Part shown: positions 1-9,147 of the stretch, piece by piece
Layout of the letters: each line of letters begins with the position of its first letter
Position numbering within the stretch: the stretch's first letter is position 1
Assembly (NCBI GenBank): GCA_905221605.1
Contig: CAJNDS010000413.1
Coordinates: 824,112 to 856,260 of the forward strand
Length of the DNA stretch: 32,149 bases
Reading direction: 5' to 3'
Origin: Symbiodinium natans
Taxonomy: Eukaryota > Sar > Dinophyceae > Suessiales > Symbiodiniaceae
Notes under the pieces: generated by a model
The model's database searches: none
The model's input: the letters and a program-made list of their open reading frames with translations, nothing else
Told to the model about the DNA's origin: nothing
Translations under genes and position numbers: made by a program

Positions 1-163
1 TTTAGTGCTGTCTGGCTTAGAACCCCATTGTCTAATACAGTGCGTGGGGAGGGGGAATGGGGAGGAGGGGGCTAGGGGTGAGGGCTTTTAAGGGTGTTTA
101 GGGTGTATGGCTTAGGGTCTAGGGAAAACCCTAAACCCTACAGCCTACGTAATCGTATTCTAG

Positions 164-262
164 GACCAAGAGTCCTTATACGCCTTGAAGCCGAAAAACG
201 GCACCCTTTGTATTCCTAAGTGGGGGGTTACGATACAAGGGTTACTTTATTGGGGTCCGAAT
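164..262. repeat. Family C element, partial copy
   Basis: It shares the spaced blocks tccttata, cgaaaaacggcacccttt and cctaagtgg with the copies at 4313, 7066 and 20778. Confidence 0.45.
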
Positions 263-403
263 TATCGGGGATCCTACTATTTAAGGGATCGAAATTGGGA
301 TCTCCCTATTCTCGTCAACTCCCAAGTTACTTTTGGGTCTAGTAGAATAGGGGTCGCCCAGCAGGCTTAGGGCTAGCAGGTGCTTTGTCTCCTGCGCCCC
401 CAG

Positions 404-429
404 GGTGTACCAGTCCAACCCCCTCGCCA
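404..429 (+). CDS. Candidate exon of gene A (tiny)
   Basis: A strong pyrimidine-rich acceptor (ctcctgcgcccccag) precedes 26 open bases reading GVPVQPPR. The patch ends directly on GTTTAG of the array starting at 430. Two bases are left over, which fits the one-base start of the next exon at 1219. Confidence 0.25.
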
Positions 430-430
430 G

Positions 431-523
431 TTTAGGGTTTAGGGTTTAGGGTTTAGGGTTTAGGGTTTAGGGATGTTTAGGGTTTAGGGTTTAGGGTTTA
501 GGGTTTAGGGTTTAGGGTTTAGG
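431..523 (+). repeat. TTTAGGG array
   Basis: About 13 heptamers on the + strand, with one interruption (gatg) near 472. It follows candidate exon 404-429 directly, so the first copy supplies GTTTAG. Confidence 0.97.
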
Positions 524-807
524 AACTCTGAGCCCTTAACCCTGAAAGGTCCGGGTACGTCGGCCGGAGGAGTATGCCACACAAATCTGCTGTTGCTTCT
601 TGTCCGCGCGGAGAAGAGTTTCAGGTTTATCTGGGGGGACGTTAGGGTTTAGGGTTAGGGTTTGAGGTGTAGTCAGGGCCCGTTTTTATTATTATTCTTT
701 AAGTGTTCCTTGTTCTGAATGGTTCTTAGTAGTAGTAGTAGTAGTAGTAGTAATAATAGTCGTCAATGTGGGGATGAGGTGCCATGCATCTCTTGCACTG
801 CCTGCCC

Positions 808-885
808 TTTAGGGTTTAGGGTTTAGCCCTAAACCCTGAACCCTCAACCCTCAACCCTCAACCCTAAACCCTAGTTTAGGGTTTA
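808..885. repeat. Telomere-type arrays in alternating orientation
   Basis: TTTAGGG copies (808-826) join CCCTAAA/CCCTCAA copies (827-873) head to head, then switch back to TTTAGGG (875-885). Two orientation switches lie within 78 bp. Confidence 0.95.
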
Positions 886-1218
886 GTACAAGTCGGGCCA
901 GGCTTCCCTACCTTCTCAGTTGGGTGTATAAGGGACCCCATATAAAACATATTTTTGAGAGGGCTCCAGAGGCAAACCTAGTTAGGTGCTTTAGGGGTTT
1001 TAGGCCTTTACCTTGGGCCCCTAAGGTGGTACCCTTGGGTTCTGGGGACCACGTTTTTGAGATGCTTAAGGTCATATAAGGGCCATGGTAGGGGCATCGG
1101 AGCATATTGTGGGAAACCTTGCGGGGTATAAGCTTAGGGGTACGAGCCCTAACCCTGTGTTTGTTTGGGGTTTAGGGCCTTAGTGCTTCGAGGTATTGGG
1201 TTGTAGGGTTCCTTTCAG

Positions 1219-1331
1219 TTGCCTGGGCCTTCAGTCCATCCTCACAAGCACGACCCCCAATTTCAGTTCCCTGTGTTGCATCATCAGAAACGAGGTGCGC
1301 AGCAACTACAGGTGTCGTTTCTGTGGTCTCG
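1219..1331 (+). CDS. Candidate exon of gene A, cysteine-containing
   Basis: The acceptor is cctttcag and the donor is G|GTAATA. The 37 codons begin CLGLQSILTS and end RCRFCGL, with a CC pair and a C-x2-C pair that could be part of a zinc site, although no family is recognised. It begins with one base and ends with one base of a codon. Confidence 0.35.
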
Positions 1332-1448
1332 GTAATAAAAGGGGCCACATTGAGTGGGTTCCGAGGGGAATTCGCAAGTCGCCAAACCCGAATCTAGATG
1401 CGCAAGGCCCGCCAGAGCAACTCTGAAACCTGAAGCCCTGACCCCTTG

Positions 1449-1484
1449 ACCCTAAACCCTAAACCCTAAACCCTAAACCCTAAA
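1449..1484 (-). repeat. CCCTAAA array
   Basis: Five heptamers with the G strand on the minus strand. Confidence 0.95.
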
Positions 1485-1793
1485 GGCTTTTTCTTCTGTG
1501 CGGGATCCAGGGCTTGAAGGGTTTAGGGCTTGGGGTTTAGGGCTTGGAAAAATCACACCCCAATCCCCAACGCCTTTGGTCAGAACCAAAAGTACCACAA
1601 CAGCATGTGAGCAATATGTTTGTTAAATCCATACGTTAGCTGCTTCAGACCTGAAAGTTGTCTCTAAGACATGCCAACTGGCAAACTTCAGCCCAGAACA
1701 ATGCGTCGCCATGTGAGTAGCTGACCATCAAAGAAAGGAAGTCGACGGGCCCCTAAACCTAAACCCTAAACCCTAAACCCTAAGTATCTCCAG

Positions 1794-1830
1794 AACGTGC
1801 TGTCGGTGCCGATCGCCGTTTCCTTGAAAG
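1794..1830 (+). CDS. Candidate exon of gene A or terminal exon
   Basis: A CCCTAAA array ends at 1783 and is followed by tatctccag and an open stretch reading RAVGADRRFLE in the phase set by the 1219 exon. No GT donor follows. Either a GC donor (GAAAG|GCTTTC) is used, or the frame runs on to TAA at 1837 and the gene ends there. Confidence 0.3.
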
Positions 1831-2300
1831 GCTTTCCTAATTCCTAGACCCCACCCTATCAACTTAAAGGGGGCGCAGCAAGGGACCATCATTTCGAGAA
1901 CTTTGCCGAATGCTTTGGGTTTGCATTGGAGGTTGATGCCCTCCCCACCCCTCTCCCCCCCCACCCCCCCTCCCCTCCCCTCCCCTCCGCTCCCCTCCCT
2001 CCCCTCCCCTACCCCCCCCCCACCCCCCCCCCCCCCCCCCCCCCCCCGCCTTCCTTGGGTTGAGGGATAGAGCTACGCAGGCGCTCATCAGAAGAGAGTG
2101 AGAGTGAGTGAGTGAGTGCGTGAGCAACTGTCAACCGTACCCAGGGTCAATGCACCTACGTGTTTTTCTTGGACCTCAAAAAAAAGGTTCCTAGATAGTG
2201 GCTTTTAGTCCAAGTATGTCAAGGTGCATGGCCCTTACGCATCGGATTTCATCCTCCCCAAAGACTACAGAACTGTAGACCCTAAACCCTAACCCCCAAG

Positions 2301-2381
2301 ACAGTGGGCTGAAGCTCATCGAAGGTCTCCAGCCGCGGCAGGAAAAGTATATCTATTGGGCCGCGCCCAGAGATTGCAGCG
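2301..2381 (+). CDS. Candidate exon of gene A
   Basis: It follows a short CCCTAAA run ending in ccccaag, and its donor is CG|GTTTCAG. The frame set by the previous exon reads QWAEAHRRSPAAAGKVYLLG then RAQRLQ. Another frame (LKLIEGLQPRQEKYIYW) is also open, so the frame is a judgement. Confidence 0.33.
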
Positions 2382-2886
2382 GTTTCAGCCAGAGATCGTT
2401 AGGAGCCCAGAACGGCACCGTAAACCCTAAACTACCCTAATTCCTGTCTAGTGCAGTAGAAGCCCCAAGCCCATAGTGAGCACATCCAGTTAGAACATCC
2501 AACCCCGTCACCTAAAGCTTAAGCCCATGTCTTTACATGCTGAGGGTCTGGAGTTTAGAATGGTATTTGAAGGGTAGTTACGGGTGAGGGTGTTAGCCTC
2601 AGGCAAGTGAAGTGGGGATACACTAAGGTTTTGGTGTGTGTGTGTGTGCATTCATGTAATATATATATATATATGTATGTATAGATAGATAGATATACAT
2701 ATATACATATGCATAGTGCGCCTTCTCTCAGGGATTTTGTGAGCGTGTATATGTATGTAGAAGTGCATGTATGGGGGGGTGCGTCCTTTTGAGGGTACAA
2801 TGAAAACCCTACTTCAATTTCTTCATCCTCCCAATCCCGAAAACCTAGAGGGCCTACTGCTTCACTCCAGTGTTGAATGCACCCTG

Positions 2887-2961
2887 AGCCCTAAACCCTA
2901 ACGACCCTAAGCCCCTGAACCTAAACCCTAAACCCTAAACCCTAAACCCTAAACCCTAAAC
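2887..2961 (-). repeat. CCCTAAA array before exon 2964
   Basis: Degenerate at the left and perfect at the right. The last copy merges into acceptor aaacag. Confidence 0.95.
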
Positions 2962-2963
2962 AG

Positions 2964-3027
2964 TGGCCTGCAAGCAGCTGAGTCCGGTGTTTGGTATGCC
3001 AGCAAGGATGAGGTGCAGCAGTCTGGA
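2964..3027 (+). CDS. Candidate exon of gene A between a C array and a G array
   Basis: A CCCTAAA array ends in aaacag and the open patch starts directly after it. It ends on GTTTAG of the TTTAGGG run at 3028. It reads GLQAAESGVWYASKDEVQQS plus G, begins with one base (phase fits 2381) and ends on a whole codon. This is one of the cleanest examples of an exon bounded by oppositely oriented telomere repeats. Confidence 0.42.
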
Positions 3028-3314
3028 GTTTAGGGTTTAGGGTTTAAATCCGTCGGAAACCCATGCCCAAACCCGACCTTCCAAAGCTTTTCTACACTTG
3101 TATAACAACTTTAATATGGTAGTAGAGTCATAGAGTAATATAAAAAGAAAAGCATGCTAAGACAACCTTTTTGGGGGGCCTCTCGGGTCGGGACACAAGC
3201 AAGGTTTGCAAGTTAAACCCTCAATCCTCAGCCCTGGAATCAGCCGAAAAAACCTCCCTAAACCCTACACCCCAAACCCTAAACCCTAAACATAACCATT
3301 AACCCAAAAAATAG

Positions 3315-3345
3315 GTGGCTTCGGGCCGTCTGGGTTGCTACCAGG
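3315..3345 (+). CDS. Candidate exon of gene A
   Basis: Telomere-like C copies precede aaaaaatag, then ten codons VASGRLGCYQ follow in phase 0, with donor G|GTTTGG. The phase fits the exons on both sides (3027 and 3984). Confidence 0.3.
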
Positions 3346-3532
3346 GTTTGGCTTCAGGTTTCGGGTTTGGGTTTAGAAGTACCCTGAGGCTCTCACGGGC
3401 TCTTCGGTTCCTGGGGTCCAGGTTCCTAGAAATACTTGCCTTCAAAGGCAGTAGACACCGTAATTTCACATGTATATCTACAGACATGCATATATATATA
3501 TATATATATATGCAGTTCCTATATGATCGCTT

Positions 3533-3573
3533 CAGGGCCCAAGTATATACTACTGAATGTAGGTAGAATGGGT
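3533..3573. mobile_element. Family A element, half copy
   Basis: It contains gggcccaagtatatacta and a diverged gtaggtagaatgggtcc end. Confidence 0.45.
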
Positions 3574-3983
3574 CCGTTGCGTTTGGGGGTTCCTTTGAGC
3601 CTGAGTATCGGTTTTGGGGCTGACCAGGTCTCAGACCTTTTTGTGCTGTACCGACTGGCGTTCAGGAGTCTGCACGGGCTGCTGAGCTTTGAGCTTTGAG
3701 CTTCGGTCAAGGGTTCAGGGGTTTAGGGTGGCCTGTGTGCCAGACGCAGGATACAGAACCGTCAAGCCCTTCAATCAAGGGTTGACAGCATGCTAGACCC
3801 TAAACCCTAAACCCTCGTCGGCTAGAGCTTTTTCTAGCTTCATAGCATCCCTCCTCTGCCCTAAATCCACAGCTTCAGAAACTCGAAGCCCATCCCAGCC
3901 AATGACCTCAGCTGTTCGCCACCCTACACACTGAACCCTAAACCCCAAACTCTAAACCCTAAACCCCAAACCATAAAGCGCAG

Positions 3984-4036
3984 GTGCCCTCAAAGTCCGT
4001 CTCGCTTGCGACGGCCTCTCAGTGCGTGCTGCGGAC
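3984..4036 (+). CDS. Candidate exon of gene A
   Basis: CCCTAAA-like copies end in gcgcag. The phase inherited from 3345 gives ALKVRLACDGLSVRAAD. Possible donors are AC|GTCAAG (end 4036) and TCA|GTGCGT (end 4021), both leaving phase 0. If neither is used, the frame meets a double stop TAATAA at 4058-4063. Confidence 0.33.
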
Positions 4037-4136
4037 GTCAAGCGGACCGCTGGCCCCTAATAACCTTTGGCCCTTCCCGGAGAGCCCCAAAACTGTAAGG
4101 TTGTTTAGGGTTTAGGGCTTCTAACCAGCCCAAAAA

Positions 4137-4253
4137 GTCCATCTACCTATATGGTATATATATATATATTTTTTATTATTTAGGCCCTATGTAGTAGCCC
4201 AAGCATATGCTCTCTCTCTCTCTATATATATATATGTAGGTACATGGACCCTT
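4137..4253. mobile_element. Family A foldback element
   Basis: Left end ccatctacctatatggtata and right end tgtaggtacatggaccc are inverted, with TA and CT microsatellites inside. Confidence 0.6.
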
Positions 4254-4312
4254 TAAGGTAATCAGGACCTGGTCTCTATTTCCGGCGCCCGAAGCCCTGC
4301 ATACCCACTAAG

Positions 4313-4440
4313 TTGGACCCAGAGGATATTCCCTTTTGAAGGGTGTCGGTTCCCTTACCCTAAACCCTAAACCCTAAACCCTAATAAGCCCCTTTAAACA
4401 AAAGAGGGCACCCTTGTCATTCATAGGTTGCTCTTGTGAA
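4313..4440. mobile_element. Family C foldback element interrupted by CCCTAAA
   Basis: The blocks attccctttt, ggttccctta, agagggcaccctt and aggttgct match 20778-20885 in order. The 27-bp telomere-type insert splits it. Confidence 0.65.
4358..4384 (-). repeat. Four-copy CCCTAAA insertion inside a family C element
   Basis: Twenty-seven bases (three CCCTAAA plus CCCTAA) interrupt the element between ggttccctta and taagcccc. The sister copies at 20778 and 7066 have no such insertion. Confidence 0.9.
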
Positions 4441-4452
4441 TTTCCTGTTCAG

Positions 4453-4510
4453 GGGGGGCCGAAGTTCCTGTACCCTTTGAACAAATCACTAAACAAAAGC
4501 ATGCCCGGGG
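4453..4510 (+). CDS. Candidate exon of gene A
   Basis: A strong acceptor (gaatttcctgttcag) is followed by 19 codons, GGPKFLYPLNKSLNKSMPG. The donor is G|GTTTAG at the first copy of a TTTAGGG run. The phase fits 4036 upstream and 4839 downstream. Confidence 0.4.
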
Positions 4511-4593
4511 GTTTAGGGTTTAGGGTTTAGGCTTTAGGGTGGGGAGCTTCTCATGCGGTGCAAGCCCCAGGAGGCTTCAAAGGCTTGGGGCTG

Positions 4594-4694
4594 ACTTGGA
4601 AGCTCCTTTGACTTCGGAAGTCTACTTAGTAACCCCCAGAAACCCTCTTACAATAAACCCTACCTATGAATGAAGTCAAGAGGGCTTCCAAGTA
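4594..4694. repeat. Inverted repeat, small foldback
   Basis: Arms acttggaagctcctttgact and gtcaagagggcttccaagt pair with few mismatches across a ~60-bp loop. Similar ends occur near 30330 (acttggaagc). Confidence 0.6.
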
Positions 4695-4740
4695 GGGCTT
4701 AGCAGCCCACAACCTGCACCCAGGAACAAAGGACACCCGA

Positions 4741-4833
4741 AGCCCGAAACCCGAAACCCGAAACCCGAAACCCTAAACCCTAAACCCTAAACCCTAAACC
4801 CTAAACCCTAAACCCTAAACCCTAAACCCTAAA
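4741..4833 (-). repeat. CCCGAAA then CCCTAAA array
   Basis: Four or five CCCGAAA variants lead into about nine perfect CCCTAAA copies, ending at candidate exon 4839. Confidence 0.96.
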
Positions 4834-4838
4834 CCCAG

Positions 4839-4912
4839 CTGAGCCCCGGAAGCCTTCCGTAAACCCCCGCACTGAGGCCCCGCAGCTGCCAGCTGATATG
4901 AGCCCCGGGAGG
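4839..4912 (+). CDS. Candidate exon of gene A between long C and G arrays
   Basis: It lies exactly between a 93-bp CCCGAAA/CCCTAAA array (acceptor aaacccag) and a TTTAGGG array. The phase from 4510 reads EPRKPSVNPRTE then APQLPADMSPGR, without a stop. The frame stops just inside the array, so the donor would have to be AGG|GATTAG, a GA donor. That type is known from dinoflagellates but unusual elsewhere. Confidence 0.38.
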
Positions 4913-4913
4913 G

Positions 4914-4972
4914 ATTAGGGTTTAGGGTTTAGGGTTTAGGGTTTAGGGTTAAGGATTTAGGGACTTAGGGTT
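4914..4972 (+). repeat. TTTAGGG array after exon 4839-4912
   Basis: Perfect copies then degenerate ones. It faces the C-strand array across a 75-bp exon-like patch. Confidence 0.95.
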
Positions 4973-5071
4973 TAAATAAGTTGAATACGCTAAACCCTTG
5001 CGGGTTGCGGGGGCTCGGTTGAGGTTACCCTAATACCCAAACCCTAAACCCTCAATTCCTCGTTCCTATAG

Positions 5072-5130
5072 GTTGCTCCGGGACCTGACATTATGCTTGT
5101 ACATACGGTATGCAGCCAATGTTCTGCTGC
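5072..5130 (+). CDS. Candidate exon of gene A
   Basis: CCCTAAA copies and a pyrimidine-rich acceptor (tcgttcctatag) precede phase-0 codons VAPGPDIMLVHTVCSQCSA. The end is uncertain: donors at 5098, 5107 and 5130 are all possible. The frame stays open, and rich in cysteine (C-x2-C pairs), until TGA at 5207-5209. Confidence 0.3.
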
Positions 5131-5221
5131 GTGCTCGGCCGAGCGCCGTTCGTGCGACGAATGCACAAAGGAGCGCTCGCACTGCTTGGGGCCTGAGTCA
5201 ATGCCCTGAGCTTTGCTGCAG

Positions 5222-5344
5222 CTGCTTTCATCACCGGGACCGTTACCCTCCAAGGACTTCATGGATTAGAAAGCAGCACATCGTGATATTTGAGCAACAT
5301 GGCAACTTCCGAGAGGTTTATGTCCAGGAGTTGTCCTTGCCCCG
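5222..5344 (+). CDS. Candidate exon of gene A, longest well-behaved patch
   Basis: The acceptor is ctttgctgcag and the donor is CG|GTGTAG. Forty codons begin CFHHRDRYPPRTSWIRKQHI and continue VIFEQHGNFREVYVQELSLP. The composition looks like ordinary folded protein, with no repeat-derived residues. The intron before it would be short (about 90 nt) if the previous exon ends at 5130. The family is not recognised. Confidence 0.42.
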
Positions 5345-5417
5345 GTGTAGCACTAGGCACACCACCCTAAACCTCAACCCTGAAGCCTGAACGGCAGCTG
5401 GAAGTAGGCCTTAGGAG

Positions 5418-5456
<39 letters not shown>

Positions 5457-5680
5457 AAAAAGAGTGTGAAGGACAAGCAGAGCCTTCATGTATGATTTGC
5501 TTAAGACCCCCGCCCCCAAAAGGAAAACACACACACACACACACATATAACTATTTTCCTTACAAGGGCGGATTGCTATCCTTTGTGCTTCGGGAGTTTT
5601 CTTAGGCAAATTGTAGTCATGGTTTGGGGTTTTGGGGTTCAGGGCGTGACTCCTAAACCCTAAAGCACATGTGGCACCAG

Positions 5681-5780
5681 GCGAGAGCCCAGGGGGCACG
5701 CGCCCGGTTTCAGAGTTGGAGCAAGCCCTCAGACAGGCCGGGCCTACCCTAAGACCTTTAAGTCTACCCAAGGCTCCAAT
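5681..5780 (+). CDS. Candidate exon of gene A
   Basis: A short CCCTAAA run and gtggcaccag precede 33 open codons beginning REPRGHAPGFRVGAS and ending KTFKSTQGSN. The donor is AAT|GTAGTT. The one-base start fits 5344 and the phase-0 end fits 6355. An earlier donor (CCCG|GTTTCAG) is possible. Confidence 0.4.
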
Positions 5781-6169
5781 GTAGTTCTTTTTTTCGGTTA
5801 GTTATAGAGGTTTCCAGAGTACTACCCCAAAAAGATACTACACATGACATAGGAGCTTTTGGGTATCAAAGAGATCTAGAGGCGTTTTCGGATTTAGGGT
5901 TTTAGGGTTTAGGGTTTAGGGTATGGTGTCTCGGGTTTTAGGGTGCATCAACCTTGCTCAGGGAGTTTGGTTGATGCGAAGGGTCCAGGCTTCCGTTTGT
6001 TCTGTGTGTGTCTTCTTCCTGGGAGGGTGTACTGTTTATAGGGCTTGGGAGTATGCCAACAGTGACTAGAATCGAGCGGCTTCGATTCACAAGGCTCAAG
6101 CAAGCCTTAAACCCCAAGTAAAAAGCCCTTAGATGCCCTTTTTTTTCGCGCCGGGCGGAGCAGCAGGGG

Positions 6170-6277
6170 TGGGGGCGGGGAGCAGGAGCAGGAGCAGGAG
6201 GAGGAGGAGCAGGAGGAGGAGGAACAAGAGGAGGAGGAGGAGGAGGAGGAGGAGGACGAGGAGGATCGGCACGGACG
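6170..6277 (+). other. Purine-rich GAG/CAG tract, possible acidic exon or splicing enhancer
   Basis: About 85 bases of GAG/CAG triplets read as poly-Glu/Gln in one frame, then DEEDRHGRGF. A pyrimidine run ending in gcggagcag lies upstream and GAC|GTGGGT downstream. It could be a low-complexity acidic exon, an exonic enhancer, or only a microsatellite inside an intron. Confidence 0.3.
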
Positions 6278-6354
6278 TGGGTTTGCCTCTACCTGGACCT
6301 GGAGAATAACCAGGTGCCTGAACTATTGCGTGCCTTTCCTCCCTTATCTACCAG

Positions 6355-6436
6355 CATGCTACTCTAGTCCGGGCTCAGATGTTTGAATTTGTGAATGAGA
6401 TGAGCTGTTGCAAAGTGCACCGCCCCAAATATATAC
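6355..6436 (+). CDS. Candidate exon of gene A with the best splice sites in the window
   Basis: The acceptor has a long pyrimidine tract (tttcctcccttatctaccag) and the donor is near consensus (ATAC|GTGAGT). The 27 codons are HATLVRAQMFEFVNEMSCC followed by KVHRPKYI, in phase 0, with one base left. No family is recognised. Confidence 0.5.
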
Positions 6437-6946
6437 GTGAGTTGCGGCTGAAGCCTTTGGGGTTGAAGGTGTGTGTGTGTGTGTGTGCTGCCAAGCGGAC
6501 TCCACAAACACGCAGGCAGCAAACTCATGGACTGAGTTCGGAGTTTGCCAGTCATAGTCGGCAAGCTTCGTTTGATTCAACCAATCTTTAGTATCCCCAT
6601 CCCGTTATATATATATATGTATGTTAGTTACATATACATGTCTTCTTTGGTGCGTGAGTATCCAAGAAAGTACTGGGTAGTCTTTCAATGGGTTTGCAAT
6701 TCTTAGGGTGGTCTCCATCTTAGTACTTTCAAAAGCTTTGTTTCGCGCATTTGAACTTTCCATCTTGTTACACAACGTTGTGCTTAACCAGTCTAGTGGG
6801 TTCTACTGAGTTCTTGTTAACGTGAGTACTTTTGTTGCTCTCGTTCCTTGAATACTCGAAGACAGACTTGCCAGAACCCTGAACCCTATACACCGTGAAG
6901 CCCTCGACCCCGAAGCTTTGACCCGAAAGCCGCCAACCCAAGCCAG

Positions 6947-6963
6947 AGGATTTCGGCTCTAGG
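6947..6963 (+). CDS. Candidate micro-exon of gene A
   Basis: Degenerate C-strand telomere copies (6887-6940) and aagccag precede 17 bases reading DFGSR. They end on GTTTAG of the G-strand array that follows. The phase fits 6436 and 7469. It is very short, so support is weak. Confidence 0.2.
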
Positions 6964-7065
6964 GTTTAGGGTTTAGGGTTTAGGGTAGGGTTTGACAGGT
7001 GGCAGGTGGACACATCTACCATAGCTCCGGCCTCAGTTCGCGCTGTTTGGGGGGTGGAGGTTTAC

Positions 7066-7180
7066 TTTATATCGGACCCAGAGGAGGGCCCTTATTCCCT
7101 ATTTTTCAGGGTTTCGCTTCCCTTCTCATCCGCTTTAAGACAGAAAGTGCGCCCTTGATCTTCCTAGGTTCCTCATAGGG
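7066..7180. mobile_element. Family C foldback element
   Basis: It is a diverged copy (gacccagagg, attcccta, gcgcccttgat, ctaggttcct) without a telomere-type insert. Confidence 0.55.
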
Positions 7181-7468
7181 CCCCAAACCCTAAACCCCAA
7201 ACCCTAAACCCTCAACCCTCAACCCTAAGGTCTAGCTTAGGGTTGTCTCACCGGGCAGCGGCCGGGAACTCCTAGGAGATGGAGGTTCGACCGGACGCGG
7301 GGGGGGGGGGGGGGCAGCCTAAGCCGCGGAGGATGCTTGTGCGTATAAGCTAAGAGGCCTTTTTTTTTGTTTGACCCTGAACTTTTAAAGCCTCAACCCT
7401 AAACAACCCCTACATCCTGAACCCGAGGCCCTAAACCCCAAGCCTTTTTTGTGGTTGCGGCCTCACAG

Positions 7469-7501
7469 CAAGAGGGGAGGGGGTCCCTAGGCAGAGACCA
7501 A
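7469..7501 (+). CDS. Candidate exon of gene A
   Basis: A good acceptor (ttgcggcctcacag) follows degenerate C-strand copies. Eleven codons QEGRGSLGRDQ are in phase 0, with donor CAA|GTAGGA leading into TTTAGGG-like sequence. Confidence 0.28.
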
Positions 7502-7842
7502 GTAGGATGTAGAGGATTTAGGGCTTAGAGATTTAAGGGTTGAAGGGTCTTGGGTTTTCATTGCTTCTGGGTCGGGGTACCCACAGAGCCGGTACCCCAC
7601 AAGTAAGCAATGCCCTGTACTTGAATTCATAGTTAGGACTGTCAATTCCTCAAGCAGTTCTTAAGCACTCTGGGGCTCTTGCCTTAGGGGTCTAAGTTTT
7701 AGCCCGTAGGGTTTGCTTAGACAGCGCGCGGACGCGCGGGGAAGCTCACACTGCAAGGACGACCCCCCCCCCCCCTGACTATACTAGCTCGAACTAAGGA
7801 ACTTAGAACCTAGAAAAAAAATATATATGTCTATATGTATAT

Positions 7843-8183
7843 TATAATCCGAGCACCTGTTTAATTAAACCCCCCAGATTTAAAGAATTTTTTTTTCCCC
7901 GGAAGCCCGCCGGAAGACTACTTTCCATTAGGGTGGATTTCGGCTGGAGATAACCCCCCACATTTAAAGAAATTTTTTGGGAGGGTTGCAAAATTTTGAA
8001 TATCAGTTTTAATAGAGATTCTATACAGTCCTATTGTTTCCTATTGTTTTCAATACGTTCTTATTGTTTTTTAATAGAGAAACCGCACGGGGCCATGGTC
8101 CAACTATTGCGGAACCCTGCCTTCCTTATTGTGGCGGGGGGGGGGGGGGGACCCCTCCCAATTAAACAGGTGCTCGGATTATA
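7843..8183. mobile_element. Family G foldback element in TA repeats
   Basis: A perfect 24-bp inverted repeat (7843-7866 and 8160-8183, starting tataatccgagcacctg) encloses 290 bp. Inside are poly-G, two direct copies of a ccccacatttaaagaa-like block and a repeated cctattgttt motif. TA microsatellite flanks both ends. Confidence 0.78.
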
Positions 8184-8360
8184 TATATATATATATATAC
8201 ATATATATATTTTTATTTATCTATTTATTTACCACTCATAAGCCCAGTTTCAGGCCCTTTACAAAGCTGCAAAAAACTCGGGGCGCCCATGTTGAGTTCG
8301 GGCGCCTCCTAGCCCGAGACCGATGGATTTCTCGTCTGTTTAGGGTTTAGGGTTTAGGGT

Positions 8361-8554
8361 TCACGTGGTGGCTCATGGTTATTAACCAAAAACAGCTGTA
8401 CTTATAACTGTACTTATAACTGCACTTATAACTGTACTTATAACTGTACTTATAACTGTACTTATAACCATTTCAGGGCACTTAAGGGGCTCATAAGTGG
8501 CTTATAAGTACAGTTAGTTATACTTGGTTAATGAGTACCATGAACCTCCAGGTA
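8361..8554. mobile_element. Family B foldback element with internal 12-bp tandem repeat
   Basis: The ends (ggctcatggttattaacca and tggttaatgagtaccatgaa) are inverted. Inside, tgtacttataac is repeated six times (8395-8468). Confidence 0.72.
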
Positions 8555-8635
8555 CGAACCATATCTCGCTTTCAGGCATCCATGCCCTTGGGCCGCCCAA
8601 AACTATAGGGTGGCTTTTGGGACATCTTCTACTTT

Positions 8636-8768
8636 CCCGAAATGGGTTTATAAGGGACCCTATGACATAAATAGTTTTCCTGAAATGGGTTTAGAAGGGA
8701 CCCTATGACAGAAATGTTTTCCTTAAATGGGTTTATAAGGGACCCTATGATACAAATATTTTTGAGGA
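8636..8768. repeat. Three tandem copies of a ~51-bp unit
   Basis: Each unit contains aaatgggtttataagggac then cctatgacaaaat. A related single copy lies at 925-957 (gtgtataagggacccc to tatttttgag). Confidence 0.85.
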
Positions 8769-9147
8769 GGTTTTTTTCAGGCCAACCCAGAAAACATTTT
8801 TCAAATAAAATAGGAGGTTGTGGTGACAAGAGACGTCCCAGGAGCGGTCTTGGTGCAGACCGCGCTTCGTGCCCTAAACCCTAAACCCCAAACCCCAAAC
8901 CCTAAACCCTAAACCCATGCTGCTCAGGGTGACACGGTACATGTGTACGTTCACAGCTTCACTTCTGCAGCATGCTGCACGCTGTTAGGGGTCAAAGTCG
9001 AAGCAATACATCTCACGTTACATTCCTTGTTTGCCTGGTATCCCAGCTGTCATACCTTGTCTGTCTACCTCATTTCTCTTTCTACATTTTTTACTAGACA
9101 CAAATTTGGTTACCCTCCCGATAGGAACTTACAATCCGAAGTCTGTA

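Noticed and set aside
1864-2127. Glycine-rich minus-strand ORF
   Set aside because: It lies across a CCCCTCCCC-type low-complexity tract and is only a composition effect.
5367-5771. 134-codon minus-strand ORF with serine-leucine repeats
   Set aside because: It reads through GA and CA microsatellites, and the opposite strand has a better splice-consistent exon (5681-5780).
6359-6591. Overlapping ORFs on both strands around 6400-6590
   Set aside because: The splice-bounded exon 6355-6436 explains the coding signal. The rest reads through a TG microsatellite.
7259-7284. Short exon candidate after ccgggcag
   Set aside because: It breaks the phase between 6963 and 7469 and has no downstream G-strand array.
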